From Bacteroidaceae bacterium (GTDB taxonomy: Bacteria > Bacteroidota > Bacteroidia > Bacteroidales > Bacteroidaceae), in the NCBI GenBank assembly GCA_017552435.1, contig JAFZPZ010000032.1, forward strand, positions 1 through 32,731: a DNA stretch of 32,731 bases. The letters are read 5' to 3'. Positions within the stretch are counted from its first letter, which is position 1. Every line of letters starts with the position of its first letter. Positions 8,495 to 14,865 of this stretch are shown here, in pieces. Position numbers and translations under genes: made by a program. The notes beneath the pieces are model-generated. The model ran no database searches. It was not told where the DNA came from and saw only the letters and a program-made list of their open reading frames with translations.

Positions 8495-8536
8495 TATTCA
8501 CTTTTCCTTATTCCCCCTAAAGGGGGTTAGGGGGTC
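8436..8536. repeat. Inverted repeat pair bracketing the rimO start
   Basis: Two 25-nt arms, 8436-8460 and 8512-8536, are reverse complements at 24 of 25 positions. Each arm itself holds a small GC palindrome. The 51-nt loop contains the rimO start codon. One arm encodes the last residues and stop codon of FtsY, the other encodes residues of the RimO N-terminus. A third copy, again 24/25 identical, lies inside the CE6-CE1 gene at 28654-28678. Confidence 0.85.
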
Positions 8537-9483
8537 TTGAACAACGAGTCCACAAACTCTCTGCGGTTGAAGGGCTGCAGGTCTTCCATCCGCTCTCCCA
8601 AACCGATGTAACGAACCGGTATCTTGAACTGGTCGCTGATGCCGATGACTACGCCGCCTTTGGCGCTGCCGTCCAACTTGGTGATAGCCATACTGGTGAC
8701 TTCTGTGGCAGAGGTGAACTGCTTGGCCTGTTCGAAGGCATTCTGACCCGTGCTGCCGTCCAGCACGAGCATCACATCGTGCGGAGCATCGGGCATAAGT
8801 TTCTGCATCACCCGCTTGATTTTGGTAAGTTCGTCCATCAGGCCCTTCTTGTTGTGCAGACGGCCGGCTGTGTCGATGAGGACTACATCCATTCCATTGG
8901 CGATGGCGCTATTCAGGGTATCGTAAGCCACGCTGGCCGGGTCGCTTCCCATCTTCTGCTTTATGACAGGTACCCCCACCCTTTCGCCCCAGATACATAT
9001 CTGTTCCACAGCGGCAGCACGGAAGGTATCGGCGGCGCCCAGACAGACTTTCAGCCCTGCCTGCTTGAACTGGTAGGCCAGTTTGCCGATGGTTGTCGTC
9101 TTGCCCACACCATTCACGCCGACCACCAGGATGACGTAAGGGCGCTTGTCTTCGGGTATCTGAAAACCTTCGGTATCATCGGTATTATTCTCTGTGAGCA
9201 GTTGCGCTATCTCATCGCGGAGCAGGTTGTTCAGTTCGTCGGTAGTGACGTACTTGTCGCGCTCCACCCTCGCCTCGATGCGCCGGATGATGTTGAGTGT
9301 CGTGTCCACGCCCACGTCGCTTGTCACCAGCACTTCCTCCAGGTTGTCGAGCACCTCGTCATCGACCTTCGACTTACCAGCGACGGCTCTGGTCAGTTTC
9401 CCGAAGAAACTCTCCTTGGTCTTTTCGAGGCCCTGATCAAGCGTTTCCTTCTTCTCTTTGGAAAAGAAATTAAAGAATCCCAT
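8527..9483 (-). CDS. ftsY: FtsY, signal recognition particle receptor
   Basis: FtsY is the SRP receptor GTPase that docks ribosome-nascent chains at the inner membrane. The 318-residue product has a short N-terminal region as usual in Bacteroidota, an N domain, and the G domain with GVNGVGKT (122-129), DTAGR (204-208) and TKLD (268-271). The C-terminal GLGE segment is present. The final KTP and stop codon lie in a GC-rich repeat arm. It is the first gene of a likely ftsY-rimO-HU-HU/LysM operon with a promoter about 30 bp upstream. Confidence 0.96.
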   Translation of the reverse strand: MGFFNFFSKEKKETLDQGLEKTKESFFGKLTRAVAGKSKVDDEVLDNLEEVLVTSDVGVDTTLNIIRRIEARVERDKYVTTDELNNLLRDEIAQLLTENNTDDTEGFQIPEDKRPYVILVVGVNGVGKTTTIGKLAYQFKQAGLKVCLGAADTFRAAAVEQICIWGERVGVPVIKQKMGSDPASVAYDTLNSAIANGMDVVLIDTAGRLHNKKGLMDELTKIKRVMQKLMPDAPHDVMLVLDGSTGQNAFEQAKQFTSATEVTSMAITKLDGSAKGGVVIGISDQFKIPVRYIGLGERMEDLQPFNRREFVDSLFKTP

Positions 9484-9509
9484 ATCTCGTTTTGCTTAGT
9501 TTTCGCGCA

Positions 9510-9543
9510 CAAAGATACAAAAAAATGCCGAATCCATCGCAAA
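9510..9543 (-). promoter_or_regulatory. Promoter of ftsY
   Basis: On the minus strand TATCTTTG (9510-9517) matches the -7 consensus. A TTTG (9540-9543) lies 22 bp upstream, slightly longer than the usual spacing. The ftsY start is about 27 bp downstream. Confidence 0.6.
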
Positions 9544-9647
9544 AAATTCCAAATTATTTACTTTTATTAAGGAATACCCTTCCCCACAGACAAAGAAGCT
9601 TTTTTCTAATAATCGTTAAAATAATGGGTTGGAAAGCATTTTCTTCG

Positions 9648-9655
9648 TACCTTTG
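9648..9655 (+). promoter_or_regulatory. Possible -7 element of the first sigma operon
   Basis: TACCTTTG matches the Bacteroidota TAnnTTTG consensus. The only upstream candidate is a TTGG at 9629-9632, at a short spacing, so this call is tentative. Confidence 0.4.
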
Positions 9656-9787
9656 GTGAGCGTTTTCGTTAAGCCAGATGACCAGAGCCAAACTTGTTTG
9701 AGCTATGGCATGGCGAGAAAAGGTGCATTAAAAATGAACGTTTTCCTTTTTCGGGTGTATATCTTTATGAGAGCGGCCCTCAAAAAA

Positions 9788-9815
9788 AGTGAAGAGTGAA
9801 AAGTAAAGAGTGAAG
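9788..9815. repeat. Heptamer tract, four AGTGAAG units
   Basis: Four 7-bp units of AGTGAAG type lie upstream of the gene at 9867. The same unit type recurs inside the GH31 gene (16369-16396) and the large surface-protein gene (29550-29577). Confidence 0.8.
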
Positions 9816-9825
9816 AATATAATAT

Positions 9826-9853
9826 AATGTTCAATGCTCAATGTTCAATGTTC
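9826..9853. repeat. Heptamer tract, four AATGTTC units
   Basis: Four 7-bp AATGTTC/AATGCTC units lie between the AGTGAAG tract and the start codon at 9867, where a ribosome binding region would be expected. Confidence 0.8.
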
Positions 9854-9866
9854 AATGAAATAAACG

Positions 9867-11084
9867 ATGAAAAAGACAATAGTTATCACTTTGGCACTAA
9901 TGTGCAATATGCTGGCTTTCGGTCAGAAGGCTGAAACCATAGAATCCATAGTCTCTAATTCCCATGAGCCCGAATGGTATGCGGAGCAGGCAGATGCTTG
10001 GCAGAAGATAGTGGAATCGAACCCAAAGGACCAATGGGCTTGGCGAAACCTCTTGCGGGCTGCGGATTATTACGTAATGTTCAATCATGGCTATGGCAAA
10101 GGCTGGGAAGAGCAGGACAAGACAAGACCGGCAGAAGTTATCCGCAAGATGGAGGCGGCAATACCGGACAGCTATGTATTGAACCTCTGCAAGTGCAGGT
10201 TTTCGCTGAGTGCCGACTCTGTCGCATCCAGGAGAGGGGATTTTGCTCGTCGCGCCGTAGAGCTGATGCCCGAAGATGCCTGTGCAGAGGATGTCAACTA
10301 CCTGGCTTGCCGCATGTGGATTACTGACCCCGAAAGTCCGCTTGTGAAGGAACTGTTCACCCGTTCGTACCAGAACAGATACTACCCCATCCGCATCATG
10401 CACTTCAACAGGAACATGCTCATGTGTATGCAGCCGAACGCCATCTATTTTGCCAACGGCGACCTGGACACTGCCCCCATGAAGATGATACAGGAAGCCC
10501 TCGGCGAGCGGACGGACGTGACCATCATCAACGTCTCTTTCCTCCACGCTGATCCCTTCTTAAAGGCACTCTACAAGAGGCTGGGAATCAAGCCGCTCGA
10601 CATCAACGTACAGGACTACTGGCAATACGGCGAGGACTGGTACAAGCACTACGAGGCCGACATCATGATGTATCTGATAAAAGAGAGCAAGCGGCCCGCC
10701 TACTTCTCGCCCACAAACCCCAGGAATACCATTCTCGACAAGGACAGCATCTACAACGAGGGACTTATACTGAAATACAGCCCCAAGCAGTATGACAACT
10801 TTGCCGTCGCGATGCACAACGTGAAGGAGGTGTATAATCTGGAATACCTGGCAGAACCTGACCTCGTCTATGACTCGTGGGAGACTAGCAGACAGACTGA
10901 CCTGAATCATGTGACACTCCTGATGAACCTGATATCCAAGTTCAAGAAGAAAGGCGACAATGCTCAGGCAGAACACCTGTATAACATCCTCCGAGGGTGC
11001 GTAGAAAGGAGCACGATGTTTGCCGAGCCGGAAGGTAAGGAGACAATGCTGAAAGAACTGAAGGAACAAGCAGAAAACAAATGA
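9867..11084 (+). CDS. Secreted protein with a DUF2723-like C-terminal region
   Basis: This 405-residue protein has a signal peptide ending near LAFGQ (about residue 20) and no other membrane helix. Residues 30-150 look helical and TPR-like. The segment 191-226 (NAIYFANGDLDTAPM through TDVTIINVSFL) resembles the soluble C-terminal part of DUF2723 membrane proteins, which carry a similar FTNGDNDTYPLW...RTDVRVVNLSLL pattern from memory; here the usual multi-pass membrane part is absent. Its stop overlaps the sigma-factor start by 4 bp, so the two are translationally coupled. Function is unknown; the coupling suggests it belongs to the sigma factor's signalling unit. Confidence 0.75.
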   Translation: MKKTIVITLALMCNMLAFGQKAETIESIVSNSHEPEWYAEQADAWQKIVESNPKDQWAWRNLLRAADYYVMFNHGYGKGWEEQDKTRPAEVIRKMEAAIPDSYVLNLCKCRFSLSADSVASRRGDFARRAVELMPEDACAEDVNYLACRMWITDPESPLVKELFTRSYQNRYYPIRIMHFNRNMLMCMQPNAIYFANGDLDTAPMKMIQEALGERTDVTIINVSFLHADPFLKALYKRLGIKPLDINVQDYWQYGEDWYKHYEADIMMYLIKESKRPAYFSPTNPRNTILDKDSIYNEGLILKYSPKQYDNFAVAMHNVKEVYNLEYLAEPDLVYDSWETSRQTDLNHVTLLMNLISKFKKKGDNAQAEHLYNILRGCVERSTMFAEPEGKETMLKELKEQAENK

Positions 11085-11668
11085 CACTACCCATATTCCT
11101 GAAATCCCTTGGCTCGCTCACGGATGACGAGCTGATGCAGAGGGTGGCAAGCAAAGACGATGATAGGGCTTATGGCGAGCTCTACCATCGTCATGCTCGC
11201 AGGTTGATGGGCTTCTTCTTCAGACAGATGAATGGCGACGAGGCGCTGGCTGCCGACCTCACCCAAGATGCCTTTATGCGGGTTTGGACAGCTCGCGACA
11301 GGTTTTCCGGCTGTTTTCGCACTTGGCTTCTCACCATCGGCTACAACCTCGTGAAGAACCACTATCGGCACAGCGAACACCAAAAGCAATACGAGCTGTT
11401 CACCAAGCAGACAAAGGAAGAGGTGGCTGATAGCAACATCATAGATAAAATGGCGGACGAGGCTTTCGACCAGGCCCTGAGACAGTTGCTTGAGAAGCTG
11501 CCGCCCGAGAGCCGCCTGCTCTTCTCCTTCCGTTTCGAGGAGGAACTCACCGTTCCAGAGATTGCCGTCCTGATGGAACTGCCGGAAGGCACAGTCAAAT
11601 CGCGGCTACATACATTAACCCAAACACTTAGACAAAAACTCAACCGACATGAAGACTTTCGAAGATAA
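11081..11668 (+). CDS. ECF-type RNA polymerase sigma factor
   Basis: This 195-residue protein has a sigma-70 region 2 at about 28-96 (DLTQDAFMRVWTARDRF; the FRTWLLTIGYNLVKNHYR segment) and region 4 at about 128-188 with a helix-turn-helix (VPEIAVLMELPEGTVKSRLHTL). Regions 1 and 3 are absent, as in ECF factors. It overlaps the secreted-protein gene by 4 bp and the following membrane-protein gene by 20 bp. The target promoters are unknown. Confidence 0.92.
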   Translation: MTLPIFLKSLGSLTDDELMQRVASKDDDRAYGELYHRHARRLMGFFFRQMNGDEALAADLTQDAFMRVWTARDRFSGCFRTWLLTIGYNLVKNHYRHSEHQKQYELFTKQTKEEVADSNIIDKMADEAFDQALRQLLEKLPPESRLLFSFRFEEELTVPEIAVLMELPEGTVKSRLHTLTQTLRQKLNRHEDFRR

Positions 11669-12089
11669 ACTCCAGGCATCGGCCCGGCGAATTGCCGAAC
11701 AAGACAACAGGAAAATGCATGTTCCTCAGAACCCCCTAACGCAGAAGCGGACCTATTGGGGCTGGGTTGCCACACCCGCCGCAGCTGTAGCAGGTATTGT
11801 TTTTGGTCTCTCTATGCATGTGATGATAGACAAAGAACCGGACATTCGGTACGTCCAAACAACAGATACGCTCCGCCTGCTCCAACCCGTTCACGACACC
11901 CTGTATCTCACGCAAGTCGTTGAGAAGGAGAGGATTGTTGTCCGTCAAGTAGCAAATACAAATCAGACGGAATCTATCCCCACGCAAGAAGAGCCGGAAC
12001 CTCGTAGTGCCCAGGCATCAGAGCCGGAACCCGCCTGCACCTCCATCCAGTGCGACGGCATCAACTACGCCATCCTCGCCTCGAACTGA
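11649..12089 (+). CDS. Single-pass membrane protein, putative anti-sigma factor
   Basis: This 146-residue protein has a short N-terminal cytoplasmic part (1-37), one membrane helix at about 38-59, and a Pro/Glu-rich outer part ending in a small Cys-containing tail. It shows no zinc-binding HxxxCxxC motif. Overlap with the upstream sigma gene and the topology fit an anti-sigma or sigma-regulatory protein, but no known anti-sigma domain is visible, so the role is inferred from context. Confidence 0.7.
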   Translation: MKTFEDKLQASARRIAEQDNRKMHVPQNPLTQKRTYWGWVATPAAAVAGIVFGLSMHVMIDKEPDIRYVQTTDTLRLLQPVHDTLYLTQVVEKERIVVRQVANTNQTESIPTQEEPEPRSAQASEPEPACTSIQCDGINYAILASN

Positions 12090-12130
12090 AACCCCGCTTC
12101 ATAATACCGAAAACTACTCTTCTTTATTGT

Positions 12131-12182
12131 CCCCGTAACATAAAATTGTTTTCTACCGCGGACAAAATAGTTTAATACGGGG
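12131..12182. repeat. Imperfect dyad with CCCCGTA/TACGGGG ends
   Basis: The dyad is centred on CCGCGG (12156-12161), with outer arms CCCCGTA (12131-12137) and TACGGGG (12176-12182). The inner arms are A/T-rich and only partly complementary. A related sequence (CCGC-GGACAAAA followed by a GGGG tract) recurs at 12321-12358 in direct orientation. Confidence 0.55.
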
Positions 12183-12214
12183 TACAAAGTTCCGAGATAC
12201 GCCTTACAAAACTT

Positions 12215-12298
12215 TTTTCAAGGCTTGAAAATATATTTTCATGGCTTGATAATTTATTTTCAAGGCTTGGTTATAAATTTTCAAGGCTTGAAAATAAT
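12215..12298. repeat. Four 21-bp tandem near-palindromes
   Basis: The 17-nt near-palindrome TTTTCAAGGCTTGAAAA starts at 12215 and 12278 exactly, with variant copies at 12236 and 12257. All four are spaced exactly 21 bp apart, which is two helical turns. The conserved core is TTTTCAAGGCTTG. The copies are contiguous with 4-bp A/T linkers, unlike CRISPR repeats. Confidence 0.85.
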
Positions 12299-12435
12299 TT
12301 TATATGGCGTAGAAAAGACTTTTATCCGCAGGACAAAAATGTTTTGTATAGGGGGATAAACAAAAAAACTCCCACGTTTCTCAACGCAGGAGCCAGGTGG
12401 CGCACCGATTTATTAACCTTTAAACGTTACTTATT

Positions 12436-13611
12436 TTATTTCCTTGATTTTAGAATCTTGTCTAACTGTTCCCGTGCCATCTGGAAGTACTTGCGGTCTG
12501 TTTCGGTCTTGGCTTCCTCTGTCAGTTTATCCACATCGCAAATCAACTGCTCCAGTTCTTCAAAGGAATGAGAATCCGAAAAGAATCCCCCATCAAAGGC
12601 TTTCCTACAGAGCGTGTAGATGGAAATGGCGTTGAACTCAGTGTTTTGTCCAACCAGATACTGCTGCTTCAACTGTGAGAATATAAGTAAGATGTTGTCG
12701 TTGCATAAAAGGTCATTGACTGTAACATCCCCACCCTGTTGCAAGCGAAGGACAACATCCGTTACAGGGTCGTTATCATGGTCGATGGAGTCTGCCCAAA
12801 CGACTACCGTATTGCCTTTGATAAAGGCTTTTTGTAGATTCTTTGAGATTTGTTCACCACGTTTTTCTGCATCGCGGAAGACGCTATCAATCTTTTCTAT
12901 GGGATAGTCCTTGCCGTTCCATTGAAAGCGAGCATTCTTTATGCGGTACACGTTTTTCGGGTCAAGCCCCTTGATGAATCCTTTATAAGATTCGATAGCA
13001 TCCTTATTAGATTTCTTGATTACATCAAGGCCAGTACTCGGAGATGATGGAATCTTTCCGTAGGTGATGGTGTAGCGGACATCAACATCTCCTTTCTCTG
13101 TGGTGCCGCTCTGTTCGCGCCATTCCAGGGCGTAGGCATAGCGGTGAGTTTTGGTAGTATCCTTCGCATCAAGGATGTTCACGTTGATGTAGTTGTTGTA
13201 GTCCTTGCCGATTTCAATGTAGTCCATCGGAAATTCGCCATACATCATTCTACGAATACTATTACTGGTATTACCGTTAGATGATCCCCTCTGACTGTTG
13301 ACTCCGTAGCATTTTGGATTGTACTGAGCGTTGGATTCAAAGGCTCTTATCATATCATCTAGCAAGTTGCGATGTTTCTTTGGTAGTGTAAGAGTAATGA
13401 TGTCGCGACGCCATTTCAACGGTGTACCTTCTTTTTGAACATCACGTTCATGCCCTATGTTCCTGGATACTTCCACCTTTCTCTCGTCAGCTTGACAAAG
13501 GATGGTTTCCATCCAACTTTCCAAGTCTTGGGCAACGACATTCTGCGCTGTAGTGGTAACGGAGGCGAGTAGCAAGCTCGCTGTAATGATGCTTTTCAGA
13601 ATTGTTTTCAT
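12436..13611 (-). CDS. Secreted protein of unknown function in the second sigma operon
   Basis: This 391-residue protein has a signal peptide ending near TTTAQ (about residue 23) and no other membrane segment. I do not recognise a domain. Visible features are a charged N-terminal part with a YGEFPMDYIEIGKDYNNYINV segment, which looks like a surface beta region, and a helical C-terminus rich in Glu and Lys. It lies 30 bp after the putative anti-sigma gene and is the last gene of that operon. The mirror-image operon on the other strand also has a secreted protein, in first position, but I see no similarity between the two. Confidence 0.75.
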   Translation of the reverse strand: MKTILKSIITASLLLASVTTTAQNVVAQDLESWMETILCQADERKVEVSRNIGHERDVQKEGTPLKWRRDIITLTLPKKHRNLLDDMIRAFESNAQYNPKCYGVNSQRGSSNGNTSNSIRRMMYGEFPMDYIEIGKDYNNYINVNILDAKDTTKTHRYAYALEWREQSGTTEKGDVDVRYTITYGKIPSSPSTGLDVIKKSNKDAIESYKGFIKGLDPKNVYRIKNARFQWNGKDYPIEKIDSVFRDAEKRGEQISKNLQKAFIKGNTVVVWADSIDHDNDPVTDVVLRLQQGGDVTVNDLLCNDNILLIFSQLKQQYLVGQNTEFNAISIYTLCRKAFDGGFFSDSHSFEELEQLICDVDKLTEEAKTETDRKYFQMAREQLDKILKSRK

Positions 13612-13641
13612 AGAAAAAAAATATTATGAATTATGATTTGT

Positions 13642-14235
13642 CTAAAATGCTATAATGGGCTGGGGCTGTGGTTCTTCTTCTCCCATCAGGCTGGCGGCGT
13701 AAGCACGGAGTTCCTCCTGTTGCGCCTGCAGTTCGTAGGCCACTTGCAGCGCCTCTTCCACTAGATAGATATCCACCAATGCCTGTTTGTCGGCAGGAAT
13801 AACAGGCTCTTCTTCAGCTTGAGCCAGCAAAGGTTCTGCCTGGGGCTTATGGGCCCTATTGGGCTTTATGGGTTTAATGGGTTCTAAAGGCTTTGAATTA
13901 TCGGAAACCTCAGAGTAATCAGAAACCTTTGGTGCCTCTGGTGCAGGCTGCTCTACCACTTCTGCCACAATGGGCTGTTGCTTTGGCTGATGCTGACCGA
14001 TGTTAAGCACAATCAGCAAGAGGACACCGGCGGCGACTGCTGTTCCCACCCAAGGCCAGAAAGAAATGAGACGGGCAGGTCGTTTTCGGGCAGCCACTTT
14101 CCTATCGAATTCCGCTTCTGCGACATCCAGCTCCTCTTCGGCAGGCAGCTTCAGACGGTCGGCATGCAAAGGTGCCTTACCTGAGAGATATTGCTCCAGG
14201 AACTGTTCATTTTTCATTTTTTCCTCTTCCATCAT
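13642..14235 (-). CDS. Single-pass membrane protein, putative anti-sigma factor
   Basis: This 197-residue protein has an N-terminal cytoplasmic part (1-57), one membrane helix at about 58-79, then a Pro/Glu/Lys-rich outer part. The segment near LEPIKPIKPN is low-complexity, and the final 50 residues are helical (VEEALQVAYELQAQQEELRAYAASLMG). It overlaps the sigma gene stop by a few bases. Topology and coupling point to an anti-sigma role, as for the gene at 11649-12089, but no conserved anti-sigma domain is evident. Confidence 0.72.
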   Translation of the reverse strand: MMEEEKMKNEQFLEQYLSGKAPLHADRLKLPAEEELDVAEAEFDRKVAARKRPARLISFWPWVGTAVAAGVLLLIVLNIGQHQPKQQPIVAEVVEQPAPEAPKVSDYSEVSDNSKPLEPIKPIKPNRAHKPQAEPLLAQAEEEPVIPADKQALVDIYLVEEALQVAYELQAQQEELRAYAASLMGEEEPQPQPIIAF

Positions 14236-14723
14236 AGCGCTTCTTCTTTTTTTAATGATTCCATAATATGACGGCGCGCGGCACTCAACATCGTACTCAC
14301 GCTGCGAACAGCGATACCTGTGGCGGCAGCAATCTGTGCGCTATCCATCTGTGCCTCGGCAAACAACGTCCATAGCCTTCGTTCGGCAGGCGGTAAGGCA
14401 GTAACGGCTCGCTCCAAAGCGTGTTGAATTTCGGCTTCCTGAACGACATCAGCGGTAGTCGTAGCTGAGTTTTCCTTTAGCTCCACCGTCTGCTGCTGTT
14501 GTCTTTTCCGATAAGCATCTATGCAGGCGTGTTTGGTGAGTCGGACAGACAACCGCTCTGCATCCGCTGCCTCGGACAGTTCTTCCCAAGCCGTCCACAA
14601 TCGCATCAACGCCTCCTGAACCGCATCTTCGGCAGCATCGAAATCTGCATTGAACTGCAACGCGAGAGACAGCAACCGAGGACGGAGGCGCGAGACAATA
14701 GATGTGAACTTTTCAACTTGCAT
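14232..14723 (-). CDS. ECF-type RNA polymerase sigma factor
   Basis: This 163-residue protein has sigma region 2 at about 10-75 (DAAEDAVQEALMRLWTAW; HACIDAYRKR) and region 4 at about 98-158 with ALPPAERRLWTLF and an HTH (SAQIAAATGIAVRSVSTMLSAARR). It is shorter than the other sigma factor in the window and clearly diverged from it. It is the first gene of a minus-strand operon with a putative anti-sigma protein and a secreted protein. It diverges from the xylan cluster across a 142-bp spacer, so a regulatory link to that cluster is possible but unproven. Confidence 0.88.
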   Translation of the reverse strand: MQVEKFTSIVSRLRPRLLSLALQFNADFDAAEDAVQEALMRLWTAWEELSEAADAERLSVRLTKHACIDAYRKRQQQQTVELKENSATTTADVVQEAEIQHALERAVTALPPAERRLWTLFAEAQMDSAQIAAATGIAVRSVSTMLSAARRHIMESLKKEEAL

Positions 14724-14799
14724 ACACCTATATAACGTAGAAAGTGCCTAATGTCAAGTACGAATTAGGAATTTTTAAGGTTTTTTTGCAAAAAAAGAT

Positions 14800-14827
14800 T
14801 TTGTTTGCAAAAAAATTAGTACCTTTG
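14800..14827 (+). promoter_or_regulatory. Promoter of the xylan-degradation cluster
   Basis: TACCTTTG at 14820-14827 matches the -7 consensus. TTTG at 14800-14803 lies 16 bp upstream, a little short, with A-tracts around it. The GH31 start is about 38 bp downstream of the -7 box. Confidence 0.6.
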
Positions 14828-14865
14828 TCGTCGAATCAAGAAAAAAAGTACAAGCAAAAGAAGAC

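Larger units (their letters stand above)
9484..9866. other. Divergent intergenic region
   Basis: This 383-bp spacer separates ftsY from the plus-strand secreted-protein/sigma operon. It holds the ftsY promoter on the minus strand, a perfect -7 match TACCTTTG at 9648-9655 on the plus strand (no convincing -33 box), and two heptamer tracts just upstream of the ATG at 9867. No RNA gene or convincing ORF was seen. The distance from the plus-strand -7 box to the start codon would give a leader of about 200 nt. Confidence 0.6.
12090..12435. other. Convergent spacer between two sigma loci
   Basis: This 346-bp AT-rich spacer separates two converging operons. It holds an imperfect dyad (12131-12182), a 21-bp tandem array (12215-12298), and a degenerate direct copy of part of the dyad (12321-12358). 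No simple terminator hairpin with a T-tract was seen and no convincing ORF. Confidence 0.65.

Noticed and set aside
12215-12298. CRISPR array
   Set aside because: The copies are contiguous with 4-bp linkers and have no unique spacers; no cas genes are in the window.
14729-14757. Enterobacterial-type promoter (TTGACA, 17 bp, TATATA) before the second sigma gene
   Set aside because: The match on the minus strand is good, but Bacteroidota housekeeping sigma does not use this consensus; it could be chance or an ECF-type site, and no TAnnTTTG is present there.
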